Source: Bhargavaea sp. CC-171006 | Lineage (GTDB): Bacteria; Bacillota; Bacilli; Bacillales_A; Planococcaceae | DNA length: 33,984 bases | Assembly: GCF_009761675.1 (NCBI RefSeq) | Contig: NZ_QUZH01000010.1 | Coordinates: 1-33,984 of the forward strand | Direction: 5' to 3' | Part shown: positions 24,169 through 32,354 of the stretch, one piece after another | Layout of the letters: each line of letters starts with the position of its first letter | Numbering within the stretch: the first letter of the stretch is position 1 | The notes under the pieces: model-generated | Seen by the model: only the letters and a program-made list of their open reading frames with translations | What the model was told of the DNA's origin: nothing | The model's database searches: none | Made by a program: the position numbers and the translations under genes

Positions 24169-24306
24169 TTAGGTCGTGGGTGCCTGGGAGCCAGCGGGCG
24201 GCGCAAGAGTTTTAAGCAAATCGAGGCGTGACTTTGTCAGCGTCACGGGAATGCCTAATGCTGTAATCCGCTCTGCGATCGTCTTGACGTCCTTTTTCTG
24301 GGCCAT
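24169..24306 (-). CDS. Unrecognised 45-residue small protein
   Basis: An ATG at 24306 preceded by AGAGGTGG at about 5-7 nt opens a 45-codon frame, and a strong terminator begins 6 nt after its TAA stop. The product starts MAQKKDVKTIAERI, is rich in Lys, Thr and Leu, has a predicted helical and basic middle (TKSRLDLLKTL) and a Pro-rich end. There is no signal peptide or membrane segment. I do not recognise a family. The ribosome site, stop and terminator together make it a credible gene. It lies between the rodA-like gene and the copper operon and is shorter than standard gene callers often accept. Confidence 0.6.
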   Translation of the reverse strand: MAQKKDVKTIAERITALGIPVTLTKSRLDLLKTLAPPAGSQAPTT

Positions 24307-24499
24307 CCGTTCCACCTCTTCCTTCCTTCAATATGACGCAGCAACCGGGGGCGAAGTTGCGTGAAAAATGGATGATACCGAACGTTCTAAATACACAACC
24401 CTACTATACCACCGGCGCTATGCGTCAAATCTTTCAATACTGTTACAATTGTTGCCTTGCCGTAAATGTTTTATTCTGAAAAAGTCCGCTTTCAAATGT

Positions 24500-24527
24500 T
24501 TGATTACATACCCCTCGATGGTATAAT
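24500..24527 (+). promoter_or_regulatory. csoR promoter with probable CsoR operator
   Basis: TTGATT (24500-24505) and TATAAT (24522-24527) are 16 bp apart. Between and over them lies ATACCCC-TCGA-TGGTAT (24508-24524), an imperfect inverted repeat with ATACC and GGTAT arms, the type bound by CsoR. Apo-CsoR bound here would block polymerase, and Cu(I) would release it. Confidence 0.68.
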
Positions 24528-24553
24528 GAGATTAGCAAAGGAGGCGGTGCCCA

Positions 24554-24877
24554 TTGACGACAGAGCCAATGGAAAGTCCGGTTCATGAAGAGTCCTGCCG
24601 GAAAAGCCACCAGACACCCGAGGTCAAGAAGAACCTCGCCACCCGGCTGAACCGGATCGAGGGCCAAGTGCGCGGCATCCGGGGAATGATTGAGCGGGAT
24701 GTATACTGCGACGACGTCATCACCCAGCTGGCAGCCACCCAGTCCGCCCTCAACAGTGTGGCGCGGATCCTGCTTGACGGACATCTGAAAGGATGCGTCC
24801 GTGACCGGCTGCTTGAAGGGGACGACGAAGTCCTTGATGAACTGACCGTCACCATCCAAAAACTGATGAGGAAATAA
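24554..24877 (+). CDS. csoR: CsoR copper-sensing transcriptional repressor
   Basis: All-helical CsoR/RcnR-family repressor, 107 residues, that leaves DNA when it binds Cu(I). The copper ligands C52, H77 and C81 occupy the positions equivalent to C45, H70 and C74 of B. subtilis CsoR, which distinguishes it from nickel or formaldehyde sensors. The start is TTG 24554, with AAAGGAGG nine nt upstream. The N-terminus has an extra Cys/His-containing stretch (HEESCRKSH). It is followed at 11 nt by copZ. Confidence 0.94.
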   Translation: MTTEPMESPVHEESCRKSHQTPEVKKNLATRLNRIEGQVRGIRGMIERDVYCDDVITQLAATQSALNSVARILLDGHLKGCVRDRLLEGDDEVLDELTVTIQKLMRK

Positions 24878-24888
24878 GGAGGAGATAC

Positions 24889-25101
24889 ATGATGGCAACC
24901 AATCTCGTACTGCAGGTGGAAGGCATGAGCTGCAACCACTGTGTAAACTCTGTTGAAAATGCGGTCCGCGGCCTGAATGGCGCGGATGCCGTGAAGGTCA
25001 ACCTTGAAGCAGGCACCGTGGAAGTCGCCTACAACGAAGACCTTGTAAACGACCAGCAGATCAAAGATGCGATCGAAGAACAGGGCTACGATGTAAAATG
25101 A
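24889..25101 (+). CDS. copZ: CopZ copper chaperone
   Basis: The 70-residue HMA-domain protein binds Cu(I) through C15 and C18 (GMSCNHCVNS) and delivers it to CopA. It ends with the fold-typical EEQGYDVK. AAGGAGG lies 6 nt before ATG 24889 (ATG 24892 is equally possible). A short hairpin and 75 bp separate it from copA, so more copZ than copA mRNA is likely. Confidence 0.95.
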   Translation: MMATNLVLQVEGMSCNHCVNSVENAVRGLNGADAVKVNLEAGTVEVAYNEDLVNDQQIKDAIEEQGYDVK

Positions 25102-25107
25102 CGGCAG

Positions 25108-25129
25108 GCTGCGGGGAACCGCAGCTTTT
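25108..25129 (+). terminator. Weak intercistronic hairpin between copZ and copA
   Basis: GCTGCGG-GGAA-CCGCAGC (25108-25125) is a seven-pair, GC-rich stem with a tetraloop followed by TTTT. It looks like a partial terminator or mRNA-stabilising hairpin that could set the copZ:copA ratio. Confidence 0.55.
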
Positions 25130-25176
25130 CCCGGGCATTGCGTATACCCCCCTCCCCTATGAAAGGATGAACTGCC

Positions 25177-27588
25177 ATGAGCAATGATAAGCGCGAACTT
25201 GCCATCACCGGCATGACGTGCGCTGCCTGTGCAAACCGGGTCGAGAAAGGGCTGGGACGGATGGAAGGCGTGGCGTCCGCTGCGGTCAACTTCGCGACAG
25301 AGAAGGCGACTGTCGAGTACGACAGCACCAAGACGGACATTCCCTCCATTGAAGAGAAAATCCGCAACCTCGGCTACGACGTGGCCAAGCAGGATGCCGA
25401 ACTGGAGATCATGGGCATGACCTGTGCGGCCTGTTCTGCCCGGATCGAGAAAGTCGTCGGCAAAATGCCGGGAGTGTCCCAGGCGAATGTCAACCTGGCG
25501 CTTGAGACCGGACACGTCACCTATGATCCGGCGCAGCTTGATCCGGAAGCAATCATCGAACGGATCCGAAAAATCGGTTATGACGCTCGCCTCAAACAGG
25601 AAGGTGATGGTGCACCCGACCACAGGAAGGAAGAGATCCGCAAGAAAACGAGAATGTTCATCATCTCGGCGGTCCTCTCCCTCCCGCTTCTCTGGACGAT
25701 GGTCGCCCACTTCTCGTTCACCGAATGGATGTACGTGCCTGACTTCCTGATGAACCCGTATGTGCAGTGGGCGCTTGCTACACCGGTCCAGTTCTGGATC
25801 GGATGGACGTTTTATAAAGGTGCCTACCACTCGCTCCGGAGCGGCAGCGCCAACATGGACGTCCTTGTCGCTCTCGGCACATCCGCCGCTTACTTCTACA
25901 GCGTGTATCTGGTACTGGCACACGCAGGAAGCGGACATATTCCCGGACTTTATTTTGAAACGAGTGCAGTCCTGATTACGCTGATCCTACTCGGGAAGGT
26001 GTTTGAGGCAAGGGCGAAAGGCCGTTCTTCGGATGCGATCCAGAAACTGATGGGGCTGCAGCCGCAGACAGCGACCATTGAGCGGGAAGGCCAAATGAAG
26101 GAGGTCCCGGTGGCCGATGTGATGGAGGGCGATGTTCTCGTTATCCGGCCCGGGGACTCGATTCCGGTCGACGCCCTAGTACTGTCCGGTAGTTCTTCCT
26201 TCGATGAATCGATGCTGACGGGCGAGAGCCTGCCTGTCGACAAATCCGAGGGGGATACGCTGTTCGCCGCGACGGTGAACGGCAACGGTTCGCTCCGCGC
26301 CAAAGCCGTGAGCGTCGGCAAGGATACGGTGCTGGCATCAATCATCCGCACAGTGGAAGAAGCACAAGGCTCAAAGGCTCCGATCCAGCGGCTGGCCGAC
26401 AGGATTTCCGGCATTTTCGTCCCAATCGTTGTCGGCATCGCAGCCGTTACATTCCTTGTGTGGTACTTGATCGTCGATCCGGGCAATTTCGCCCAGTCGC
26501 TTGAAAGCATGATCGCCGTCCTCGTCATCGCCTGTCCATGTGCATTGGGCCTTGCGACACCGACCTCGATCATGGCGGGATCCGGCCGCTCCGCCGAGCA
26601 AGGCATCTTGTTCAAGACTGCGGAAGCCATCGAGGGCACAAAACATATCGACACCGTCGTCCTCGACAAAACGGGCACCGTGACAAAAGGCAAGCCGGAA
26701 GTCACCGATTTCCTCACAACTGACGGCCTGGACCGTGAAGAGCTGATCCTTGCCGCGGCTGCCGCCGAGAAAGAGTCGGAACACCCGGTCGCTTCCGCCA
26801 TTACGGCATTTGGCGAAGAACATGCATCCACCCTTCCTCCGACTGCCGGTTTCTCTGCGATTCCGGGTCATGGGATTGAAGTACGTGTTGATGACAGCGA
26901 CATCCTTCTGGGCAACCGGAAACTGCTGGAAGACCGCGGCATCCCTCTCGACACATCGATTGCAGATATCGGTGCACTTGAAGACGACGGCAAGACTGTC
27001 ATGTTCATGGCAGCTGACGGACGGCATGCCGCCGTCATCGCGGTTGCGGACACGCTCAAGGACACATCGGCAGAGGCCGTCCGTGAACTGAAGGAATCGG
27101 GAATCGACGTCATCATGCTGACCGGCGACCAGCCGCGCACCGCGGAAGCGATCGCCCGCACGGCGGGCATAGAACATGTCATCGCCGGCGTCCTTCCGGA
27201 GAAAAAAGCGGCCGTCGTCAAAGACCTGCAGGAAAAAGGCCGGAAAGTCGCGATGGTCGGCGATGGCATCAACGACGCGCCGGCCCTGGCCACTGCCGAC
27301 ATCGGCATGGCGATGGGCACCGGCACCGCCGTGGCGATGGAAGCTGCGGACGTCACCCTCATGCACGGTGACCTGAAGCGGGTGTCCGACACGCTCCGCA
27401 TGAGCCGCCTGACTGTGCGCAACATCAAGCAGAACCTGTTCTGGGCCCTTGCCTATAACTCGGTCGGCATCCCGATTGCCGCAGCCGGCTTCCTTGCCCC
27501 ATGGGTTGCAGGCGCCGCGATGGCGTTCAGTTCGGTATCGGTCGTCCTGAACGCCCTCAGGCTGCAGCGCGTGAAGTTAAGGGATTGA
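25177..27588 (+). CDS. copA: CopA copper-exporting P1B-type ATPase
   Basis: Membrane pump of 803 residues exporting Cu(I). Two N-terminal HMA domains carry C15/C18 (GMTCAAC) and C83/C86 (GMTCAAC). The transmembrane metal site is CPC (C453-P454-C455). The actuator loop TGES (348-351), the phosphorylation site D497 in DKTGT, the SEHP motif (H536-P537) and GDGIND are all present, so the pump looks intact. Start ATG 25177 has GGATGA upstream. A second ATACCCC element (25145-25151) lies just upstream, but I do not count it as an operator. Last gene of the copper operon. Confidence 0.97.
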   Translation: MSNDKRELAITGMTCAACANRVEKGLGRMEGVASAAVNFATEKATVEYDSTKTDIPSIEEKIRNLGYDVAKQDAELEIMGMTCAACSARIEKVVGKMPGVSQANVNLALETGHVTYDPAQLDPEAIIERIRKIGYDARLKQEGDGAPDHRKEEIRKKTRMFIISAVLSLPLLWTMVAHFSFTEWMYVPDFLMNPYVQWALATPVQFWIGWTFYKGAYHSLRSGSANMDVLVALGTSAAYFYSVYLVLAHAGSGHIPGLYFETSAVLITLILLGKVFEARAKGRSSDAIQKLMGLQPQTATIEREGQMKEVPVADVMEGDVLVIRPGDSIPVDALVLSGSSSFDESMLTGESLPVDKSEGDTLFAATVNGNGSLRAKAVSVGKDTVLASIIRTVEEAQGSKAPIQRLADRISGIFVPIVVGIAAVTFLVWYLIVDPGNFAQSLESMIAVLVIACPCALGLATPTSIMAGSGRSAEQGILFKTAEAIEGTKHIDTVVLDKTGTVTKGKPEVTDFLTTDGLDREELILAAAAAEKESEHPVASAITAFGEEHASTLPPTAGFSAIPGHGIEVRVDDSDILLGNRKLLEDRGIPLDTSIADIGALEDDGKTVMFMAADGRHAAVIAVADTLKDTSAEAVRELKESGIDVIMLTGDQPRTAEAIARTAGIEHVIAGVLPEKKAAVVKDLQEKGRKVAMVGDGINDAPALATADIGMAMGTGTAVAMEAADVTLMHGDLKRVSDTLRMSRLTVRNIKQNLFWALAYNSVGIPIAAAGFLAPWVAGAAMAFSSVSVVLNALRLQRVKLRD

Positions 27589-27599
27589 TATGATGGTGG

Positions 27600-27632
27600 A
27601 AATCCGCCCTCCCGGATGGAGGGCGGATTTTT
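27600..27632 (+). terminator. Intrinsic terminator of the copper operon
   Basis: An eleven-pair stem ATCCGCCCTCC / GGAGGGCGGAT (27602-27612 with 27618-27628) with a five-base loop is followed by TTTT. It begins about 12 nt after the copA stop. Confidence 0.9.
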
Positions 27633-27682
27633 GGGGTCCCAGGGGGCATCGTCCGCTGTACACTCGCCCCCCGTTGCATTCA

Positions 27683-27760
27683 TCACTTTCGGGGACCCTT
27701 TCGTCACTTTCAGCCCCGCTTTCGTCACTTTCGCCAGCGGCACCTTCATTTGTCACTTCA
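27683..27760. repeat. Intergenic 21-bp tandem array D
   Basis: TCACTTTC begins at 27683, 27704 and 27725, exactly 21 bp apart. A further TCACTT at 27753 is out of phase by seven bases. The core is the same as in the array at 17978. It lies 50 bp beyond the copA terminator and runs into the promoter of the next gene. Confidence 0.75.
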
Positions 27761-27779
27761 CCTCTCCCCGGAGTAGAAT
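27750..27779 (+). promoter_or_regulatory. Probable promoter of the first MFS gene
   Basis: TTGTCA (27750-27755) and TAGAAT (27774-27779) are 18 bp apart. The -35 box overlaps the last repeat core of array D. A start near 27786 would make ATG 27782 untranscribed and supports ATG 27818 as the gene's start. Confidence 0.45.
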
Positions 27780-27817
27780 AAATGCAACACATGTTTCTTG
27801 AAAGCAGGTCTCTCTCT

Positions 27818-28984
27818 ATGAAAAAATCGATTCTTCTACTCATGTCAGTCCAGTTCTTCGTTTATCTCGGGTTCGGGATCATCATCCCGGTGCTGCCGGA
27901 GGTCGTTGTGGCACAGGGATTCGATGAGTTGCATGTCGGCGGGCTGCTGACCGTCTATGCGCTGGCGTCATTCTTTACAGCACCGCTCTGGGGAGCGTAC
28001 TCCGACCGGACCGGACGCAAGAAGCTCATCGCGATTGGCCTGGCAGGTTTCAGCCTGAGCTTTTTCATGTTCGCGGCTTTCACCGACTCACTTGTGATGA
28101 TGTACCTGTCACGTGTGATCGGCGGGCTATTCTCCGGTGCGCTTTACACAGCGGTCACAGGCTTTGTCGCCGACCTGACCGATGAGGAAAACCGCAACAA
28201 GTACATGGGGCTCCTCGGAATGTCAATCGGCCTCGGCTTCATCTTCGGCCCGGCGATCGGCGGCATCCTTGGCGACATCCGCCTGTCGCTTCCGTTCATC
28301 GCTTCCGGTATACTCGTCCTGATTCTTCTCGGTTATGCCATGGTTGTCCTGAAGGAGCCGGAACGTAAGGGCGAAGCGAAAAAGCGGGCGATTGTCCCTG
28401 TTGGTGCGGCCAAGCTGTGGAGCTACCGCGTGCGCTATCTGTTCCTTATGTCATTCATGGTGACATTCATCCTCGCCGGCATCGAGGCGACCTTCCAACT
28501 GTTCCAGATGCATAAAATCGAAATTACGCCAAAGCAGATCGGCTACCTGTTCCTCTTTAGCGGGCTGGTCGATGCGGCCATCCAGGGGGGCGTCGTCCGC
28601 CGTGTCAAGGATGGCATGGAGACGAAGGTCATCATCATCGCCCAGTTGGTGACTGCTGCCGGGCTCGCCCTCACGGTGTTCACGGGCAGCCTGTTCTGGG
28701 CGGGTCTGTCGCTTTGTGTGTTCACAGCGGGCAATGCCCTTGCGCGCACGGTACTTGTGTCGCTCACGACAAAGGAATCGGGCGGCCGCTACGGTACGGC
28801 AGCGGGCATGAGCTACTCGATGGACAATGTGGGACGTATTGCGGGACCATTGCTGTTTACATGGCTGTTCACCAGGATGCCTGACGGCGTCTACTGGATC
28901 TCCGCCGCACTTGCTGTGCTCTCGGTGGCACTGATCCTCCTCTACCGGAAATCAGGGAAATCATTGAGGGAATCTGCAGCCTGA
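27818..28984 (+). CDS. MFS transporter, probable drug/proton antiporter type
   Basis: Major facilitator protein of 388 residues with about twelve transmembrane helices. Motif A is GAYSDRTGRKK between helices 2 and 3. An antiporter-like motif C region, GLGFIFGPAIGGILGD, lies in helix 5, which suggests export of small organic compounds. The substrate is unknown. I start at ATG 27818, directly before the first helix. ATG 27782 would add twelve polar residues and has GGAG at 8 nt, but it lies at or before the predicted transcription start. It ends at a strong terminator and is convergent with the diguanylate cyclase gene. Confidence 0.87.
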   Translation: MKKSILLLMSVQFFVYLGFGIIIPVLPEVVVAQGFDELHVGGLLTVYALASFFTAPLWGAYSDRTGRKKLIAIGLAGFSLSFFMFAAFTDSLVMMYLSRVIGGLFSGALYTAVTGFVADLTDEENRNKYMGLLGMSIGLGFIFGPAIGGILGDIRLSLPFIASGILVLILLGYAMVVLKEPERKGEAKKRAIVPVGAAKLWSYRVRYLFLMSFMVTFILAGIEATFQLFQMHKIEITPKQIGYLFLFSGLVDAAIQGGVVRRVKDGMETKVIIIAQLVTAAGLALTVFTGSLFWAGLSLCVFTAGNALARTVLVSLTTKESGGRYGTAAGMSYSMDNVGRIAGPLLFTWLFTRMPDGVYWISAALAVLSVALILLYRKSGKSLRESAA

Positions 28985-28989
28985 ATTTC

Positions 28990-29024
28990 AAAAGCCGCTC
29001 CGGATATAATCCGGAGCGGCTTTT
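28990..29024. terminator. Bidirectional terminator after MFS gene
   Basis: A 14-pair stem AAAAGCCGCTCCGG / CCGGAGCGGCTTTT (28990-29003 with 29011-29024) with a seven-base loop. The terminal A-T pairs provide a T run in both directions. Confidence 0.88.
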
Positions 29025-29058
29025 CGTCGCGTTGTTTATGGATGATTGGCGGCAGCTA

Positions 29059-29163
29059 CTTGGACTCTCGTTATCGCCGCTTGGGCTCTTGCTGTCCTTG
29101 CTTGTACTCTCGCTGCCGTCGCCTGGTCTTTCGCTGAACTTGCCTGGTCTTTCATTCAGGATG
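29059..29163. repeat. Intergenic 21-bp tandem array E, five units
   Basis: Units begin at 29059, 29080, 29101, 29122 and 29143, exactly 21 bp apart, with starts CTTGGACTCTCG, CTTGGGCTCTTG, CTTGTACTCTCG, CCTGGTCTTTCG and CCTGGTCTTTCA. The unit sequence differs from that of the other arrays. It fills the space between the MFS terminator and the stop codon of the convergent cyclase gene at 29168. Confidence 0.88.
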
Positions 29164-29167
29164 AATC

Positions 29168-30829
29168 TCACTCCACGATCCGGTACCGGTTCGGGCCTTC
29201 CTGCTTGGCGACATACATCGCGCGGTCAGCGAGTTTCAGAAGAACATCCGTGGAGGCCCGGCCCGGACCGGCAAAGGCGATGCCGATACTTGTGCTGATG
29301 GAAATCACATGCCCGCCGGCGACAATCGGTTCCCTGAGTGCGCCGATGATTCTGCCGGCAAGGTTTTCGGCTTCCTGATGGGTACTGCAGTCCGTAATTA
29401 AGACGACAAATTCGTCCCCTCCAAACCGGGCGGCGAGTACATGGTCAGCCGCATTCTCAATCCGGTTGCTGAACGCCCGGATCACTTCATCCCCGACATT
29501 GTGTCCCCATGTGTCGTTGACCTTCTTGAACCGGTCAAGGTCCATCAGGGCGACGGCAAACCGCCTTCCTGTCTTTTCAAATTCTATGATTCTGTCCTGC
29601 AGCCGGTTCAGGAACAGCCTGCGGTTCGGCAGACCGGTCAGTTGGTCATGATAGGCATAGTGTTCAAGGCGCTCTTCCTCCGCCTTCTGCCGGCTGATGT
29701 CCCGGATTACGACGACCATATGGAGGAATTCACCGTCCGGTCCCCGCACGGCGGAGGCATTCAGTTCTGACCAGATCCAGTTTCGGTTTTTATGGAGCAC
29801 CCGGAGGCGGAGACGGAAGATGTGCCGGCCTTCGAGAATCTCCTCGTACCCCCTGGCCAGATCCGGGAAGTCGTCGGGATGGATCAGTTCTTCTGTATCC
29901 TTCCCTACGACTTCCCGTGGGTCGTAGTCGTAATGGGCCTTTGATGACGGGGAGACATAAAGCAGGCGCCAATTCCCGTCAATTGTGACGATCACATCAC
30001 TCACGTTGTCGGTGATGATCTTGAACTGATTCAGGCTTTCCAGGTACAGGTCCGCCAGCTGATCCAGTTCACGCATGTCCTTCAGATTCGCAAAATAGCC
30101 GATCGGCTCGCCGTCCGGTGCGACCGGTGTGAACTTCAGCAGGCATCCGACAGGCCCCGCACTTTCCGTCAGGATATCAATGCGGACATCCTGCAGATGA
30201 CTTCCGGCAGCCAGGCGAAATGCAGCCTCCGCAAGCCCCCGGTCATTTTGTGAAACCAGGGAGGAAAACGGGCTTCCCGCCAGGGCTTCGGGGGCCCTGC
30301 CGAGCAGCCGGATGGCTGCGGGGTTAGCGCCTGTAATCTCGCCTGTCGGCCCCAGTTCCAGTACGGCGTCCCCGTTATTCTCGAAAAGGGCCCGGAAGCG
30401 GGATGAGCTTTCTTCCAGACGCTGAATCATCTCCCGCCGCATCAGTTCGTTCTGTTTACTGCCCGTGATGTCTTTGACGAGGGCTACGATATACCGGACC
30501 TCCCCTTCCTCGATAAGAGGCGTCAGCATGACTTCTGAATATCGGACCTCTCCGTCCTGTCCGATAAAATAATCCTCATACACCACCTGCGCGCCGCGAT
30601 TTACGACTTCTATGTAGCGATCCGTGAGGCTTCCCCCGACCTGTTCGCCGTAAACCTCATCGATCGTCCTGCCGATATGTTCATCGCTGAACCCCAGTTC
30701 TTCCCTTGCCTTTCGGTTGATCCACTCGTAGATGAATTCATCGGCCCGGCCAACTTTCATGATGAACAGCATTTCACCGAACCCTTCCGACAACACCTGT
30801 TCCATCAAACCAAGCTGCAGCCTTCCCAT
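29168..30829 (-). CDS. Three-PAS GGDEF diguanylate cyclase
   Basis: A 553-residue cytoplasmic protein that should make cyclic di-GMP from GTP. Three PAS/PAC domains lie at about 10-122, 140-255 and 265-380. A GGDEF domain of about 170 residues follows, starting at HDQLTGLPNRRLF, with an intact active site RFGGDEF (GGDEF 470-474). The RxxD product-inhibition site five residues before it is absent (ADHV instead). There is no EAL or membrane segment, so any signal is cytosolic or carried by a PAS ligand. ATG 30829 has GGAGAGGGGG 8 nt upstream. A TATAAT box lies at plus 30864-30869 (minus strand) without a clear -35. Confidence 0.92.
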   Translation of the reverse strand: MGRLQLGLMEQVLSEGFGEMLFIMKVGRADEFIYEWINRKAREELGFSDEHIGRTIDEVYGEQVGGSLTDRYIEVVNRGAQVVYEDYFIGQDGEVRYSEVMLTPLIEEGEVRYIVALVKDITGSKQNELMRREMIQRLEESSSRFRALFENNGDAVLELGPTGEITGANPAAIRLLGRAPEALAGSPFSSLVSQNDRGLAEAAFRLAAGSHLQDVRIDILTESAGPVGCLLKFTPVAPDGEPIGYFANLKDMRELDQLADLYLESLNQFKIITDNVSDVIVTIDGNWRLLYVSPSSKAHYDYDPREVVGKDTEELIHPDDFPDLARGYEEILEGRHIFRLRLRVLHKNRNWIWSELNASAVRGPDGEFLHMVVVIRDISRQKAEEERLEHYAYHDQLTGLPNRRLFLNRLQDRIIEFEKTGRRFAVALMDLDRFKKVNDTWGHNVGDEVIRAFSNRIENAADHVLAARFGGDEFVVLITDCSTHQEAENLAGRIIGALREPIVAGGHVISISTSIGIAFAGPGRASTDVLLKLADRAMYVAKQEGPNRYRIVE

Positions 30830-30886
30830 CGATGTCCCCCCTCTCCGCCATCGCTTTGGCTACATTATAGAGGAAAATCCTGTTAA

Positions 30887-30922
30887 ACGGAACCGGACGG
30901 GCATGCAGCCCGTCCGGTTCCG
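30887..30922 (-). terminator. Hairpin after the second MFS gene
   Basis: A 14-pair stem GGAACCGGACGGGC / GCCCGTCCGGTTCC (30889-30921) with a five-base loop lies 8 nt beyond the stop codon. On the minus strand only GTTT follows, so termination may be inefficient and read into the cyclase gene. Confidence 0.6.
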
Positions 30923-30929
30923 CTCTCTA

Positions 30930-32249
30930 TTATGATTCTGCAGGCGCCGGATTTTCCGGGCCATGCGGTGCTTCCTTACCAAGTTCCGGATGTGCTTTCC
31001 GCACCACAGACGGTCGCGCCAGAGTGAGGACCACCGCAATCAGAACGGCCGCAGAAATGATGAGGATCCATTCAGCCGCAAGCAAGTCATACAGGAAGCC
31101 ATACAGCACCGTTCCGAGCGGCATGAGGGCCATCGCCATCGTCTCCAGGATGGCGAATACCCGTCCTTTGTAGTCGTCATCGACCCGCTTTTGCATCATG
31201 ACCTGGATCGGTGTGTTGACGAGGATCATGACCAGCCCGAAAGCGAACATCACCGCTGCATAGAAAATGAAGAGCCCCGTGTACGGAAGGCTCACCAGGA
31301 GCGGCAGCGCGACGGCTGCCATGATCAGCCCCATCGTCACGATCCCCCATTTGGAGACGAGAAGCGGATACTTCACTTCTTTCCTGACACTCAAGTATAC
31401 GGACATGAGCAGCATCCCGACAGCGAACGCCCCTTCCGTCAGGCCGAAGTGCTCTGAAGCCATTTTCATCTTTTCGATGAGGATGTAGGAATAGCCGACC
31501 TGGAACGCTCCGAACAGGAAGTTGATGAACAGCGAAATCCAGATGATCGTCATGATGACCGGCTGGGTCTTCAGATAAGCGAGACCTGCCTTCATGCTCT
31601 GCAGAAGCTTCTCATTCACAGGTTCTTTCCCAGTCTCTTCCCCGGCATCCGCCTTGCGGTTAAACAGGCGGAAATTCATCGTCGCCTCCAAGAGGAGCGC
31701 GACGGCTTCCGCCGCCATGAACAGGATGAGGAACAGGTTCATCGAAACCGTGCCGTAAAGCAGCCCGCCGACAGCGGGTGCACCGATGGCCGCGATCGAG
31801 ATCGACATCTGGTTCAGCGACATCGCTTTCTGGATGCGCTCCTCGTCGACCAGCCCCGTGATCGCCGCGGAAAACGCGACACCGGAAAACGAAGCAGCCA
31901 GCGAGATGACGGCAGTGGTGGCATAGATGGCCGGAAGCGAGAGTCCGTAGATCATGCTGACCGAAAGCAGCCCTCCGATCGCAAGCACGATCGCCCCCTG
32001 CGCAGTCAGGACGATTGTTTTCTTCGGCCAGCGGTCAGCGGCATATCCGGCAAACGGAGCCGCGATTGTCCGCGGCAGGATGCTGCAGATCAGGTTCATC
32101 GCAAAGCTTGTGGCTGATCCCGTCAGCTGGAGGATGTAAAAACTGATGGCAAATGTATAGACTTGGGCACCAAAAGCGGAAATCAGCTTGCTCGCCATGA
32201 AAGTCCAGATGTGATAGGTGGCGCGGCGAAGTTTCACTGCCTGTTCCAT
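30930..32249 (-). CDS. MFS transporter (EntS/MefA-like), partner of XRE-TPR regulator
   Basis: A 439-residue major facilitator protein with about twelve membrane segments and a polar Pro/Glu-rich C-terminus. The N-terminus LRRATYHIWTFMASKLISAF and the loop AGYAADRWPKKT (motif A variant) place it among the macrolide/siderophore exporter-like MFS group. The substrate cannot be read from the sequence. ATG 32249 has GAGGAG about 8 nt upstream. The promoter is at 32282-32310, and operator 1 lies immediately upstream of it. It is divergent from the regulator at 32648, which probably controls it. Confidence 0.88.
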   Translation of the reverse strand: MEQAVKLRRATYHIWTFMASKLISAFGAQVYTFAISFYILQLTGSATSFAMNLICSILPRTIAAPFAGYAADRWPKKTIVLTAQGAIVLAIGGLLSVSMIYGLSLPAIYATTAVISLAASFSGVAFSAAITGLVDEERIQKAMSLNQMSISIAAIGAPAVGGLLYGTVSMNLFLILFMAAEAVALLLEATMNFRLFNRKADAGEETGKEPVNEKLLQSMKAGLAYLKTQPVIMTIIWISLFINFLFGAFQVGYSYILIEKMKMASEHFGLTEGAFAVGMLLMSVYLSVRKEVKYPLLVSKWGIVTMGLIMAAVALPLLVSLPYTGLFIFYAAVMFAFGLVMILVNTPIQVMMQKRVDDDYKGRVFAILETMAMALMPLGTVLYGFLYDLLAAEWILIISAAVLIAVVLTLARPSVVRKAHPELGKEAPHGPENPAPAES

Positions 32250-32281
32250 CTTCTTCGCTCCTCACTACATGAATTAGCTAA

Positions 32282-32310
32282 ATCATAGCACTGCGTTTTA
32301 CCCGAAACAA
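32282..32310 (-). promoter_or_regulatory. Promoter of the second MFS gene
   Basis: On the minus strand TTGTTT (32305-32310) and TATGAT (32282-32287) are exactly 17 bp apart. Operator 1 (32317-32333) begins 6 bp upstream of the -35, a position typical of an activator site. Confidence 0.65.
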
Positions 32311-32316
32311 GAAATA

Positions 32317-32333
32317 GTTAAATTTGATTAAAC
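32317..32333. promoter_or_regulatory. Operator copy 1, 17-bp inverted repeat
   Basis: GTTAAA-TTTGA-TTAAAC. In reverse complement it reads GTTTAA-TCAAA-TTTAAC and matches the other two copies in both arms with one change. It lies just upstream of the MFS promoter. Confidence 0.65.
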
Positions 32334-32354
32334 TTATCTCGCAAAAAAATAACC

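Noticed and set aside
24176-24364. A 62-codon plus-strand frame near the copper operon
   Set aside because: It is the antisense shadow of the small minus-strand gene, which has the ribosome site and the terminator.
25143-25160. A second CsoR operator upstream of copA
   Set aside because: It shares ATACCCC with the first site but has no matching right arm and no promoter boxes around it; it lies in a C-rich run beside the ribosome site.
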